Shown: positions 42,995-51,916, counted from the stretch's first letter. The stretch: 64,000 nucleotides of DNA from Chromatiales bacterium (ex Bugula neritina AB1) (GCA_001730015.1 MDLA01000095.1:5702-69701); one strand, 5' to 3'. The notes: a model not told the origin generated them from the sequence alone. Numbers and translations are program-made.

Positions 42995-45622
42995 ATGAAA
43001 CTGTTCGATACTATCCCGCTGAGGATAAAACTCTTTTTACTCCTGCTTTTTCCTGTACTTGGATTGCTTTGGTTTGCGGGGCATAATTCTATCCGGTTAA
43101 AAGACCTGCGCTCAGAAAGTGAAAAAACCATTGAGTTTGTTGATTTATCAATGAAAGCCAGCAACCTGGTGCATGAGCTGCAAAAAGAGCGAGGTATGTC
43201 AGCTGGCTATCTGAGCAACAGCGGCAAAAAATTCAGAACAGAGCTTTCATCTCAGCGCCTGGTAACAGATGCCAAAAGAGCGTTGTTCGAAGATTACATG
43301 GATGAACATAAAGCACTGCTAAAGGAAAGTGATATTGGAGTGCTCATTTCCAGTATTGAACGCCAATTGTCGTCTCTTGCCAGTCACAGATCTAGAGTTT
43401 TAAACTTGAGTTTGCCGTTCAAGGCAGGTGTGGGCTATTACACAAAGCTGAATGCAGAGTTGTTGCTGCTGCCTTCGTACCTACCCAGGCTGAGTACAAT
43501 TGCATCGGTCAGCAATGCGGGTGCATCCTACCTTGCTTTGCTGCAAAGTAAGGAGCGAGCCGGAATAGAGCGTGCTGTGCTGGCCTCTGCTATTGCTGCC
43601 GATACCATAACGCCAGCTCAGCTGGCTAATTTTGGTAAATTAGTTGCGATTCAGGATACCTTCCTTGATACCTTTAAAATGCTTGCCTCAGAGGAAACCA
43701 AGTCGATCTACGATTCGACGCTACGCGGCAGTATTGTAAACGAAGCGAATCGTATGCGTTCGATAGTGCGGGAAAAAGGGCTGGAAGGGGGATTCGGAAT
43801 TGATTCGAATCGCTGGTTTGATGTTCAAACAGGGAAAATCAATCTTCTGAAAGAAGTCGAAAATGCGGTGTCTGAAAATTTAAGGCTTTCGGCTGCAAAA
43901 ATTCGCGAAAACGCAAATTATTTCTATTATGTTGCAACCGTATCTGCCGCTCTGCTGATTGCGATTACCCTGCTTTTAGGGGTGTTCACTGTTTATAGAA
44001 TATTAAAGCAGTTAGGTGCAGACCCTAAGTTTCTGCAACGAGGTATTAGTCATATTGCGCAGGATAAACTGGAAATTGATCTCTGCAATGGGAAAAACGC
44101 GAGTGGTATTCTGGCTGATTTACAAACTATGCAGAGCAACCTTATAGATCGAACCAAGGCAGATAAGAAGAGTATCAGTGAGAACGGGCGAATCAGACAA
44201 GCACTCAATAAGGTGAGTGGTAACGTAATGATCATTGATGAAAATTTAGAGATCATATATGTTAACCGGGCAACAGAGCAACTTTTCAAGAAGATTGAGG
44301 GTAGCCTGATGCAAGCTATTCCGGGCCCCTCAATTCGGGATTTGAAAGGGTTGTCGATCGAACGCATACTTGATTCTGCTGCCGCTGAAAGTCTGAATAT
44401 CAAGGCGTTAACTAAAAAGGCAACCGCTAATATAGAGTACAGTGAATTCACATTGAAGATTGTCTGCAACGCTGTCTTTGATGAAGCAGGAGAGCGTCTT
44501 GGTACGGCACTGGAATGGACTGATCTAACACAGGAGCTGGCAATTCAGGCGGAGGTTGGTGAAGTAGTTAGCAAGGCGAGTGTAGGAGATCTGGGTAGAC
44601 GAATTTCCCTTGATTCTAAAGAAGGGTTCTTTCACACGCTTTCCAGTGGCGTTAATCAATTGATGGATGTTTCCGAGCGTGTGGTAGAAGATACGGTTCG
44701 GGTAATGAGCGCTATGGCGAAGGGTGATCTGGGCGAAACAATCACGCGGGATTACGAAGGATCTTTTAATCGATTGAAAAAAGATACCAATGCCACAGTA
44801 GCCAAACTTATCAGTGTTGTAGATGAAATACAGACAGCTGTTGGCGAAATCAATTCCAACTCGCATCAGATATCATCGGGTAACCGCAACCTGAGTTCCA
44901 GAACACAGGATCAGGCCGCAAGTATTGAGCGCACCTCTGCCAGCATGGAAGAGATGACACAGAGTGTGCAGCAGAATGCAGAGAACGCGGAAACTGCAAA
45001 CCAGTTGACTCAGACTCTGCAGGGACAGGCGCAAAATGGTGGGGAGGTGATAAACCAGACCACCGAAGCAATGAAAGACATCAGTGAATCAACAGCGAAA
45101 ATTGTAGAAATTATCAGTGTTATAGATGATATAGCCTTCCAGACTAATCTACTGGCGCTAAACGCTTCAGTAGAGGCTGCGCGGGCTGGTGAACAGGGTC
45201 GTGGCTTTGCCGTTGTTGCATCGGAGGTGCGAAACCTGGCTGGTCGAAGTGCAACAGCAGCGAGAGAAATAAAAACGCTGATCGAAGACGGGCAGGATAA
45301 AGTCACCCAGGGATCGAAGTTGGTTAACAAATCCGGGGATACACTGGAAGAGATCGTTTCAGGTGTTGGCACCGTGACCGGACTGGTCAGTCAGATAACG
45401 GAAGCCTGTAAGGAGCAGTCTTATGGTATTCGCGAAGTGCGTGATGTTATATCTGCACTCGATGCGAATACACAAGAGAATTCAGCGATGGTGGAAAGCG
45501 CTTCCCAGGCCAGTGAGTCGTTGAAAGGTCAGGCAGAAACACTAAAAACTCTGGTGCAGTTTTTTAGCTCCAAAGAACATGGCCGGTTCGATGCTTCATC
45601 GTCGTTTCGAAAGGCAGCGTAA
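42995..45622 (+). CDS. Methyl-accepting chemotaxis protein with NIT sensor, PAS and HAMP
   Basis: 875 residues. TM1 (about 10-30), then a periplasmic nitrate/nitrite-sensing (NIT) type domain with LVHELQKERGMSAGYLSNSG (about 52-71), TM2 (about 305-330), a PAS-like domain (about 400-515; GNVMIIDENLEIIYVNRATEQLF), HAMP-like repeats, and an MCP signalling domain (about 620-870) whose tip reads EIISVIDDIAFQTNLLALNASVEAARAGE in pieces, with FAVVASEVRNLAGRS. No C-terminal NWETF-like CheR tether. The gene has GGAAG upstream and stands alone without che genes. The ligand may be a nitrogen oxyanion by family analogy. Confidence 0.9.
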   Translation: MKLFDTIPLRIKLFLLLLFPVLGLLWFAGHNSIRLKDLRSESEKTIEFVDLSMKASNLVHELQKERGMSAGYLSNSGKKFRTELSSQRLVTDAKRALFEDYMDEHKALLKESDIGVLISSIERQLSSLASHRSRVLNLSLPFKAGVGYYTKLNAELLLLPSYLPRLSTIASVSNAGASYLALLQSKERAGIERAVLASAIAADTITPAQLANFGKLVAIQDTFLDTFKMLASEETKSIYDSTLRGSIVNEANRMRSIVREKGLEGGFGIDSNRWFDVQTGKINLLKEVENAVSENLRLSAAKIRENANYFYYVATVSAALLIAITLLLGVFTVYRILKQLGADPKFLQRGISHIAQDKLEIDLCNGKNASGILADLQTMQSNLIDRTKADKKSISENGRIRQALNKVSGNVMIIDENLEIIYVNRATEQLFKKIEGSLMQAIPGPSIRDLKGLSIERILDSAAAESLNIKALTKKATANIEYSEFTLKIVCNAVFDEAGERLGTALEWTDLTQELAIQAEVGEVVSKASVGDLGRRISLDSKEGFFHTLSSGVNQLMDVSERVVEDTVRVMSAMAKGDLGETITRDYEGSFNRLKKDTNATVAKLISVVDEIQTAVGEINSNSHQISSGNRNLSSRTQDQAASIERTSASMEEMTQSVQQNAENAETANQLTQTLQGQAQNGGEVINQTTEAMKDISESTAKIVEIISVIDDIAFQTNLLALNASVEAARAGEQGRGFAVVASEVRNLAGRSATAAREIKTLIEDGQDKVTQGSKLVNKSGDTLEEIVSGVGTVTGLVSQITEACKEQSYGIREVRDVISALDANTQENSAMVESASQASESLKGQAETLKTLVQFFSSKEHGRFDASSSFRKAA

Positions 45623-45646
45623 CTGTCAGGATTGGCGTAACTTGCG

Positions 45647-46591
45647 TTAGTGCTCGAACATCTCTGGCAGAAGCTTGCGGGCTATCCGACTGAGCTGTTT
45701 TACGTCATCGGTATCGGCTGACCTGTACGGCCACAGGCATTGCTCTGTCACCGGCCCCCAGTTGCCGATAGCGGCGAGTAATTTATCAAGCGCGGTGTTG
45801 CTGAGATTTTTTCGGGCAGCCAAAGCCAGAACAGAATCCCGCATAAACCGGTTGATTCTATATTCCAGCGCAACGGCGGCCGGTAGATCTGTGTTTATTT
45901 GCTGCCAATGCCTGACAGCACCTGCGGGGCTCAGGCACGCTACATTCGAATAAGAGCCGCTTGCACCGAGCGGTCTGCCGAAGGCTACGCGATGCCCCGG
46001 TACAAAAACCGAAAAATCCGGCAGTCTGGAGTGGTGTTCCTGATACCAGGTTTCATCACCGCCGGGTAGTTTTGCACCAATCAGCGATGGCGCAACCGTT
46101 CGCAGTTCTGCAATTTCCTTCAACGTCAGTCGCTGCTTCGCATGAGGTGGATTGTACAAGACCAGTGCGGTATCAGCAGCTATTCGATGTAAGTCAGCCA
46201 TGTAATCGAGCCGTTCGGTCGCAGATAGTACCCACCAGTCCGGCAGGGTAAATTGTATGCCGTCGGGTTTGAATGCAATTGCGTGCAACAGCCGCTGCCG
46301 CGTAACACGCGGATTGCTGTGGCTGATACCAAGCTGAAATGGTTTGTTCAAAGCCGTTGCGGTGCTGGCAACCAATTCAGTCAGCTTGATGTATTCCTCT
46401 GCTGTCTGGTTATGAAATTCACCTGCAGTGCCGTTGCTGTAAATTCCGTCTAGCGGCCCCTGACAAAGTATCGCTAGCTCATCTTCCAGTGCTGTCCAGT
46501 CGATAGAATTGCTTTTGTTAATTGGCAGCAGTACAGCACCCCAGATACCTTCGGGGAAATTTTCTATTTTTTTGTCGGAGATATTGCTCAC
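45647..46591 (-). CDS. DapA/NanA superfamily aldolase-lyase, substrate unknown
   Basis: 314 residues, class I aldolase of the dihydrodipicolinate synthase family. YSNGTAGEF replaces the usual GG-S/T-T-GE loop, Y146 lies in VLYNPPHAKQ, and the Schiff-base Lys is K174 in IGAKLPGGDE. It keeps the family barrel but differs from both DapA and NanA in the 2-keto-acid loop, so its substrate is probably another 2-keto acid or sugar acid. Third gene of the operon nanA - PhyH-like - this one (11-nt gap); GTG start. Confidence 0.82.
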   Translation of the reverse strand: MSNISDKKIENFPEGIWGAVLLPINKSNSIDWTALEDELAILCQGPLDGIYSNGTAGEFHNQTAEEYIKLTELVASTATALNKPFQLGISHSNPRVTRQRLLHAIAFKPDGIQFTLPDWWVLSATERLDYMADLHRIAADTALVLYNPPHAKQRLTLKEIAELRTVAPSLIGAKLPGGDETWYQEHHSRLPDFSVFVPGHRVAFGRPLGASGSYSNVACLSPAGAVRHWQQINTDLPAAVALEYRINRFMRDSVLALAARKNLSNTALDKLLAAIGNWGPVTEQCLWPYRSADTDDVKQLSRIARKLLPEMFEH

Positions 46592-46602
46592 AGTGAAGAT
46601 TG

Positions 46603-47364
46603 TCAGATTTTTCCGGTTTGCGCTAACTGTGTATCGAGTTGCGCCTGATACGCGGTTTTAGCTGCGATATCTTCACGGGCGCGTTTTGCATAGTAGATAA
46701 AACCCAGTGCCCGCCGTGAGCGGTCGAGTGATTGATTTGCCCCGGCAAAGTGAATGGTTCTGGCGTGGTGCATTAAAAAAGTTCCTGCAGGGCCCGGCAG
46801 ACATACGGAATTGTTGTTGTCAGTGGGAGTTCCAAAGTCTGTTATGCCCTGTGAGAAGCCAAGTACCCCGGTTTTCCCGTGGGGCCGAAGCTGCGTAGAG
46901 TGGTGCGAGCCTCGCACATAGTGCACACAGCCGTTTTCTTCGTCTACATCATCGAGGGCCAGCCAGCCGGTAACCGCTTCGCAGGGGTTCAGATGAAAAT
47001 AGAATCCATCCTGGTGCGCTGGTGTTGGTGTGTTGTTTCCCGGTGGTTTGTTGAAATACTGCATATTGATGGGTATTACATCGTCCTGAAGCAGATTTTC
47101 AGCGATCTCTCGCACAACGCTTTGCAGCATTAATGCTTCAAAGTAGTTATCGTATTCGAAAATTTTTTGCACCTGCTTCAGGGTGGTGGGGTCGTTGCGA
47201 TCTTCGTAGTAAACGCGGGCAGCAGGCAGGGTGGGGACTACATCGTGAACAAACCGCTGAACATTATTTTTTATATCTGTAATCGCGCTGTCGTCAAATA
47301 ACGGTTTTACAGCGATAAAACCGTCCTGGTGGAACTGCTCCAATGTGACGTTATATTTTTCCAC
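46603..47364 (-). CDS. Phytanoyl-CoA dioxygenase (PhyH) family 2-oxoglutarate/Fe(II) oxygenase
   Basis: 253 residues of a double-stranded beta-helix oxygenase. Metal ligands H117 and D119 lie in PTPAHQDGFYF, the distal His is H205 in ARTIHFAGAN, and the 2-oxoglutarate-binding Arg is in DRSRRALGF. Family members hydroxylate diverse small molecules. Its place between nanA and a second lyase gene suggests oxidation, for example O- or N-dealkylation, of a modified sugar acid before cleavage; this is inference. GTG start at 47364, 24 nt after nanA. Confidence 0.85.
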   Translation of the reverse strand: MEKYNVTLEQFHQDGFIAVKPLFDDSAITDIKNNVQRFVHDVVPTLPAARVYYEDRNDPTTLKQVQKIFEYDNYFEALMLQSVVREIAENLLQDDVIPINMQYFNKPPGNNTPTPAHQDGFYFHLNPCEAVTGWLALDDVDEENGCVHYVRGSHHSTQLRPHGKTGVLGFSQGITDFGTPTDNNNSVCLPGPAGTFLMHHARTIHFAGANQSLDRSRRALGFIYYAKRAREDIAAKTAYQAQLDTQLAQTGKI

Positions 47365-47388
47365 TATAGTAAATTTTCTCTGTAATTT

Positions 47389-48297
47389 TTAAGAGAATGC
47401 CCGGGTGTTGTCCGGCAGGTATTTATCCATCCATGCATTCAGTGCCTGCAGTGAGGCTGCGTCTGGTGCCCGGAAGGGCTGGCGGCATGGCCCCACTGGT
47501 ACGCCTAGCCGGTTCAGGGCGTACTTGAGTCCGGGTAGCACTCCAGTTTGTAGTAGCACGGTAACCAGTTCATTTGATATAGCCTGTAGTGACCGGGCGC
47601 GCTCTATATCACCCTGTTCTATCGCGCTGGTGATCCCTTTGTATACATCTCCAATCAAGTTATATGTACTGCCGATGCCACCATCTGCGCCGGTAGCTGC
47701 AGCCCCCAGGAACATTTCGTCTGTGCCGAAGAAAAAGGCTTTGCCCGGTGCCTGCTGGCGGAGCTGCCAGAACTGAAACAGATCGGGAGCAGTAAATTTG
47801 ATACCTGCAATTCGATCATCTTCGAGCAGATTGAGCATTCCCTTTGTACCGAGATCGACACCTGTCAGCGCAGGGATATTATAGACAATCAGCGGCAGGC
47901 CCGAGGCATCGGCAATGGCGGTGTAGTAGGCCGCAATACTGTCGAAGTTGTGCGGGTAGTAGTACGGCGGGATAGCAGAGACGCCGTGGTAGCCGCAGTC
48001 ACCGGCGATTTTTGCCAGTGCGACTGCATCATCGGTGGCAGCAGCTCCCACGTGGGCAATCAACGTGCAGGATGTCTTTGCATAAGCGGCGAGTTCTGTG
48101 AGCAGCAAAGCGCGTTCATCGCGGCTTTGGAGTATGCACTCGCCGGAGCTGCCTCCGGCATACAGTCCGTCTACACCGGTCGATAAGATGTAGTCAACCA
48201 GCGCGGGTAACCGCGCAACCGATAGGGTTCCGTCGTTTTCAAAGGGCGTGAGCATCGCTGCCAGTACGCCGCCTGAAATAACCTTCTCTTCTGCCAT
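47389..48297 (-). CDS. nanA: N-acetylneuraminate lyase
   Basis: 302 residues closely following E. coli NanA: LAAMLTPF, DGLYAGGSSGECILQS, LIAHVGAAAT, VSAIPPYYYPHNF, VYNIPALTGV (Tyr139), GIKFTAPDLFQF (Schiff-base Lys167), GADGGIGSTYNLIG and LLQTGVLPGLKYAL. NanA cleaves sialic acid to N-acetylmannosamine and pyruvate in the cytosol. First gene of a leftward operon, divergent from a GntR regulator; a promoter (48329-48358) and palindrome lie between them. A GTG four codons upstream is possible; ATG 48297 is taken. Confidence 0.9.
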   Translation of the reverse strand: MAEEKVISGGVLAAMLTPFENDGTLSVARLPALVDYILSTGVDGLYAGGSSGECILQSRDERALLLTELAAYAKTSCTLIAHVGAAATDDAVALAKIAGDCGYHGVSAIPPYYYPHNFDSIAAYYTAIADASGLPLIVYNIPALTGVDLGTKGMLNLLEDDRIAGIKFTAPDLFQFWQLRQQAPGKAFFFGTDEMFLGAAATGADGGIGSTYNLIGDVYKGITSAIEQGDIERARSLQAISNELVTVLLQTGVLPGLKYALNRLGVPVGPCRQPFRAPDAASLQALNAWMDKYLPDNTRAFS

Positions 48298-48328
48298 TGT
48301 TGCAATCACAAATCGTTTAAACAGAACA

Positions 48329-48358
48329 GTTATAAGGTAAAGTGTGAGCTTTGGTCAA
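48329..48358 (-). promoter_or_regulatory. Candidate sigma-70 promoter for the nanA operon
   Basis: On the minus strand, TTGACC (48358-48353) is separated by 18 bp from TATAAC (48334-48329), placing transcription start about 25 nt before the nanA ATG. The -35 hexamer lies inside the palindrome 48350-48363. Confidence 0.5.
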
Positions 48359-48363
48359 CCAAA
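48350..48363. promoter_or_regulatory. Candidate FCD/GntR operator palindrome
   Basis: TTTGGT-CA-ACCAAA has perfect 6-bp arms. It resembles the TGGT-N-ACCA type sites bound by FadR/FCD-class GntR proteins and overlaps the -35 of the nanA promoter, in the 142-bp region shared with the GntR gene at 48440. A repressor site is the natural reading. Confidence 0.45.
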
Positions 48364-48439
48364 CTAAAAAAACTGGACACAAAAAAGAATTCATGGTTTC
48401 CTAGGCTTTGGGGCTGGATAGAGCCGTGACCAAATCAGA

Positions 48440-49141
48440 ATGTCTACAACCGCAACGCAAATCGCTAATAACCTGGCCGGTGAAATACACAGCGGGCATT
48501 TAAAAGCCGGAGAAATGTTTCCGTCTGAACGCGAGCTGTGTGAGCGCTTCGGAATCGGGCGCAATGTGGTACGAGAGGCAATGACTATCCTGCAGGGCAT
48601 TCGCCTGGCGGATCATGCCAAGGGCAAGCGACCGCGTGTAGTATCGCCATCTCTGAGTGAGGTGATGGCAGGTATGGGGGAAGCCGCCCGACCGTTTTTT
48701 ACCGGCAGTGAAGGCCGGGCACATCTGGAGCAAGCCCGGTTATTTCTGGAAACCAGCATGTTGCAGTATGCAGTCATGCATGCGACGAATGCACAAGTAG
48801 CAAGAATGCTTGAAGCCATTGATGAGTGCGAGTGCAACATCGATGATGCAGACGCTTTCCGTAACGCCGACGTAAAATTTCATCGGGTGCTGGCAGAGAT
48901 TCCAGGTAACCCGATTTTTATCGCCCTGCACGATGCCTTTGTAGAGCGATTAATGAAAAGCCGACCCTTACTTGACGACTACCGCGATCGCAATCGGGCA
49001 AGTAACGATGAACACCGCGAGATAGTCAAGCTGATGATCGGCAAACAGGGGGAAAAGGCGGTTGCTGTGTTAACTCGCCATTTAACACGTAACTATGGTA
49101 CTTATTTTCTACAGGCGCTAGAGAAACAACCAACGAGTTAA
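48440..49141 (+). CDS. GntR family regulator, FadR/FCD subfamily (NanR-like by context)
   Basis: 233 residues. The N-terminal winged HTH contains GEMFPSERELCERFGIGRNVVREAMTILQG; the C-terminal FCD helical domain contains FLETSMLQYAV, DVKFHRVLAEIPGNPIFIAL and a late EHREIVKLMI His, the metal/ligand positions of FCD proteins. The likely ligand is a sugar acid from the pathway. It is divergent from nanA and 44 nt upstream of the binding-protein gene, so it can control both operons. Probably functionally equivalent to NanR, though the sequence does not prove orthology. Confidence 0.87.
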   Translation: MSTTATQIANNLAGEIHSGHLKAGEMFPSERELCERFGIGRNVVREAMTILQGIRLADHAKGKRPRVVSPSLSEVMAGMGEAARPFFTGSEGRAHLEQARLFLETSMLQYAVMHATNAQVARMLEAIDECECNIDDADAFRNADVKFHRVLAEIPGNPIFIALHDAFVERLMKSRPLLDDYRDRNRASNDEHREIVKLMIGKQGEKAVAVLTRHLTRNYGTYFLQALEKQPTS

Positions 49142-49185
49142 GCAAGCTTTGTGGTATCAGAGACAAACCAGGAGAGGAAACGAAA

Positions 49186-50811
49186 ATGCTGAACAAAGAA
49201 TATAAATACGCCATGCTCGGTGTAGCTATGGCGGCTGCCATGCAGTTTTCCAGCAGTAATGTGCTGGCCGAACCGAACCAACTTTCCGATGTAAAAGTCA
49301 GGCAGGCGATTGCCTACGCTATTGATATGGACACCATTGTGGAAACCCTTTTTGAGGGCAAGGCAATTGTAGCCGATTCCATGATTCCCAACGGAGCCTT
49401 CAAGGCACCGGGCCTGAACAAATACGCTTACGACCCGGACAAAGCGCGTGCACTGCTGAAAGAAGCGGGCTGGGATAAAAGCCAGGTGCTTGATGTAGTT
49501 TATTACTATGGCGATCAGCTCACTGCAGATCTGATGGTTGCCATGCAGGCCTATCTGGCCGATGTTGGTATAGATATGACATACCGCAAGCTGGAAGGCG
49601 ATGTTGGTGAGCAGTTGAATGTACTGCCTGCGCCCGATTCCGACACCAGCGCCGTTAAATGGGATATAGCCTATGGTGCCAAAGCGGCGCTGGCGCTGCA
49701 GGAGTACTACAACGGGTATCGTTCCAATAAAAATTCCTACACACCGGCCAACCCTGATCTCGACAAGCTGATCGATGGTATCAATGCGAGTGCCGATCCC
49801 GAAGTGCAAATTGCTGCATTTGCCGAGTTCGAAAAATACGAAAACGAAATGCTGTCTGATATCCCGCTGTATTATCAGCAACTGTTTATCTATGAGAGTG
49901 ATCGTATAGATCGGGCTGGAGGCTTATATGGCAATGCGCAGTTTAACTACGACTGGGGAATCCATAACTGGGAAGTCACAGCAGATGATAGTGGCAAAAA
50001 AGTGGCCTACACTAACACCGCACCAAGCCAGTTTTTTGAACACCCGCTGTTGAATCCTGGCTTGTATATTCACTCCAAGGTGGTTTTTGATCGACTGCTC
50101 ACTGTGAACGGTTCTCTGGTTCCAACCGGTGGCCAGCTTGCTGAAAGCTATCAGGTTGCGGACGACGGTATGTCGGTAGAGTTTACCCTGAAAGACGGCC
50201 TGACCTGGCACGATGGTGAGCCCCTGACCGCAGCTGACGTTGCCTGGTCTATTGAAGCGGCCCTGAAGGTGCCGGCCATCAGTGCGGTGTTCTCCAATAC
50301 GTTTAATTCAATCGACGGCGCCAAGGCATTTGTCGATGGCAGCGCAGATTCGGTGTCGGGTATCTCGGTCGATGGCAATACAATCGCTATAAATTTCGCC
50401 ACACTCGACCCTAACTTCATGTTGACGTTTGGTCAGTTTCCGCCAATGCCGAAGCATTTACTCGGCGATATGAAAGCTGCAGAATTTCAGCAGCACCCGT
50501 TTTGGCAAAAACCGGTAGGCAGTGGCCCGTTTAAGATTGCAGAGGTGCAGATGAACGACTACGTGCGCTATGTGCCGTTTGCAGATTATCACGGTGGAGT
50601 TGCAAAAATGGATGAGATCGTGTCCTTTCCGAGTGGTGAGAACGATGCCAATGTGCTGAAGAATGCAGCGGCAAAGCGACTGGATTTTGGCTTTACCAAA
50701 TCGGTTGCAGATGTCAAAGGGCTAGAGGAAATGGCGCATATGCGAGTTGTACCAGCCGATATTCCCTATACCCGTTCACTGCGAATTAATAAGTATGCGA
50801 ACAAACCGTAA
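49186..50811 (+). CDS. Circularly permuted SBP_bac_5 solute-binding protein
   Basis: 541 residues. A signal peptide (1-28, ending VLA) leads directly into DVKVRQAIAYAID (35-47), YAYDPDKARALLKEAGW (80-96) and DVGIDMTYRKLEGD, all normally in the C-terminal half of the family. After about residue 270 come KVVFDRLLTVNG (298-309), LAESYQVADDGMSVEFTLKDG, WHDGEPLTAADV (341-352) and GSGPFKIAEV, all normally N-terminal. The protein ends RSLRINKYANKP, which in ordinary members runs straight into the DVRVRQA segment. The halves are thus swapped with no loss. Strong Shine-Dalgarno (GGAGAGGAAAC). Expected to bind the solute imported by the following permeases, probably a sialic-acid-like sugar acid. Confidence 0.9.
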   Translation: MLNKEYKYAMLGVAMAAAMQFSSSNVLAEPNQLSDVKVRQAIAYAIDMDTIVETLFEGKAIVADSMIPNGAFKAPGLNKYAYDPDKARALLKEAGWDKSQVLDVVYYYGDQLTADLMVAMQAYLADVGIDMTYRKLEGDVGEQLNVLPAPDSDTSAVKWDIAYGAKAALALQEYYNGYRSNKNSYTPANPDLDKLIDGINASADPEVQIAAFAEFEKYENEMLSDIPLYYQQLFIYESDRIDRAGGLYGNAQFNYDWGIHNWEVTADDSGKKVAYTNTAPSQFFEHPLLNPGLYIHSKVVFDRLLTVNGSLVPTGGQLAESYQVADDGMSVEFTLKDGLTWHDGEPLTAADVAWSIEAALKVPAISAVFSNTFNSIDGAKAFVDGSADSVSGISVDGNTIAINFATLDPNFMLTFGQFPPMPKHLLGDMKAAEFQQHPFWQKPVGSGPFKIAEVQMNDYVRYVPFADYHGGVAKMDEIVSFPSGENDANVLKNAAAKRLDFGFTKSVADVKGLEEMAHMRVVPADIPYTRSLRINKYANKP

Positions 50812-50824
50812 GTGACAAAAAACA

Positions 50825-50852
50825 ATGCCACACCATTGCTTTGGTGTGGCAT
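50825..50852 (+). ncRNA. Intercistronic stem-loop after the binding-protein gene
   Basis: ATGCCACACCA pairs perfectly with TGGTGTGGCAT (11-bp stem, 6-nt loop TTGCTT), 14 nt after the stop codon and 80 nt before the permease start. No T-run follows. Such hairpins often protect the binding-protein mRNA and lower expression of the permeases. Confidence 0.6.
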
Positions 50853-50931
50853 CGTTCACGGATAGGTCTTCAGCATTGTCCATAAATATAGAACACCGGA
50901 AGTACAACCGGTCGGCTGAGCTGTCACTGTT

Positions 50932-51897
50932 TTGCTGACCTTTATCATCAGGCGCCTGTTGATACTGATACCTATGCTGCTGCTAATCAGTTTCCTGGTG
51001 TATCTGGGTTTGGAACTGACCCCCGGCGATGCGGTATCACACATGATTCCGCCTGAGCTCGCGAATCAGGTCAGTGCCGCGCAGCTACAGGAATTACGGG
51101 AAGCCCTGGGGCTCAACAAGAGTTTTTTACACCGTTATGGTGTCTGGCTTTCGCATGCTGTGCAGGGCGACTTCGGACATTCCATCGCCGGTGGCGTTGC
51201 CATCAGTGAAATAGTGCTCGATCGCTTGCCTGCAACTCTGGAATTGTCTATTGCGGCACTGCTTATCTCCACGTTGATTGGCTGCGCACTGGGTACCTAT
51301 AGTGCACTTCACCGCGGCTCACTTAGTGATAGCGGATTAACCGTAGTCGGTATGCTGGGGGTGTCGATTCCGGAATTCTTTTTCGGCCTGGTTGCTATAT
51401 TGCTGTTTGCATTGAAGCTGGGCTGGCTGCCAGTGGGTGGGCGACTCATGCCGGGCTTTGATAGTTGGTTCGATCATCTGCCCAATATTATTTTACCGGC
51501 ACTGGTGCTGGCACTGATGATGACGGCCGGCGTAATGCGCTATTCCCGATCATCCATGCTGGATGCGCTTAATCGTGAATTTGTACGTACAGCGAGATCA
51601 AAAGGCTTGCCCGAGTGGCGTATCAATTTTATCCATGGTTTTCGGGTGGCGTTAACACCTGTGGTTGTGCTTATCGGGTTTCGTTTACCAACTCTCATTG
51701 GCGGTTCTGTGATCATTGAAGAGGTATTTCAATGGCCCGGCGTCGGTGCGGAGTTTGTATCGGCGGTTCGCGGACAGGACTACCCGCTGGTGATGATGAT
51801 AGCGCTGTTCTCGGTATTTGCCATGCTGATGGCAAGCCTGATTGTAGATGTACTTACCGCATGGATAGATCCGCGTGTGCGTCTGGGTGAGTCGTGA
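50932..51897 (+). CDS. Peptide-type ABC transporter permease (DppB-like)
   Basis: 321 residues, about six membrane helices. FIIRRLLILIPMLLLISFLVY is followed by ELTPGDAV, LREALGLNKSFLHRYGVWL, GDFGHSI, LPATLELSIAALLISTLIG and the EAA loop TARSKGLPEWRINFIHGFR. It forms the membrane pore with the DppC-like partner. The apparent start is TTG at 50932 with no good Shine-Dalgarno, in line with lower expression than the binding protein. Confidence 0.9.
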   Translation: MLTFIIRRLLILIPMLLLISFLVYLGLELTPGDAVSHMIPPELANQVSAAQLQELREALGLNKSFLHRYGVWLSHAVQGDFGHSIAGGVAISEIVLDRLPATLELSIAALLISTLIGCALGTYSALHRGSLSDSGLTVVGMLGVSIPEFFFGLVAILLFALKLGWLPVGGRLMPGFDSWFDHLPNIILPALVLALMMTAGVMRYSRSSMLDALNREFVRTARSKGLPEWRINFIHGFRVALTPVVVLIGFRLPTLIGGSVIIEEVFQWPGVGAEFVSAVRGQDYPLVMMIALFSVFAMLMASLIVDVLTAWIDPRVRLGES

Positions 51898-51900
51898 GTG

Positions 51901-51916
51901 ATGAATCGTGATTCAT
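51901..51916 (+). repeat. Palindrome covering the DppC start
   Basis: ATGAATC-GT-GATTCAT (7-bp arms, 2-nt centre) lies directly before and over the ATG at 51915, where a Shine-Dalgarno would be expected and is absent. It could form a small hairpin that ties DppC translation to that of the upstream permease. Confidence 0.4.

Noticed and set aside
45647..46591. A second nanA or a dapA duplicate
   Set aside because: The substrate loop (YSNGTAGEF) and the segment around the Schiff-base Lys (GAKLPGG) differ from both DapA and NanA, so only the superfamily is claimed.
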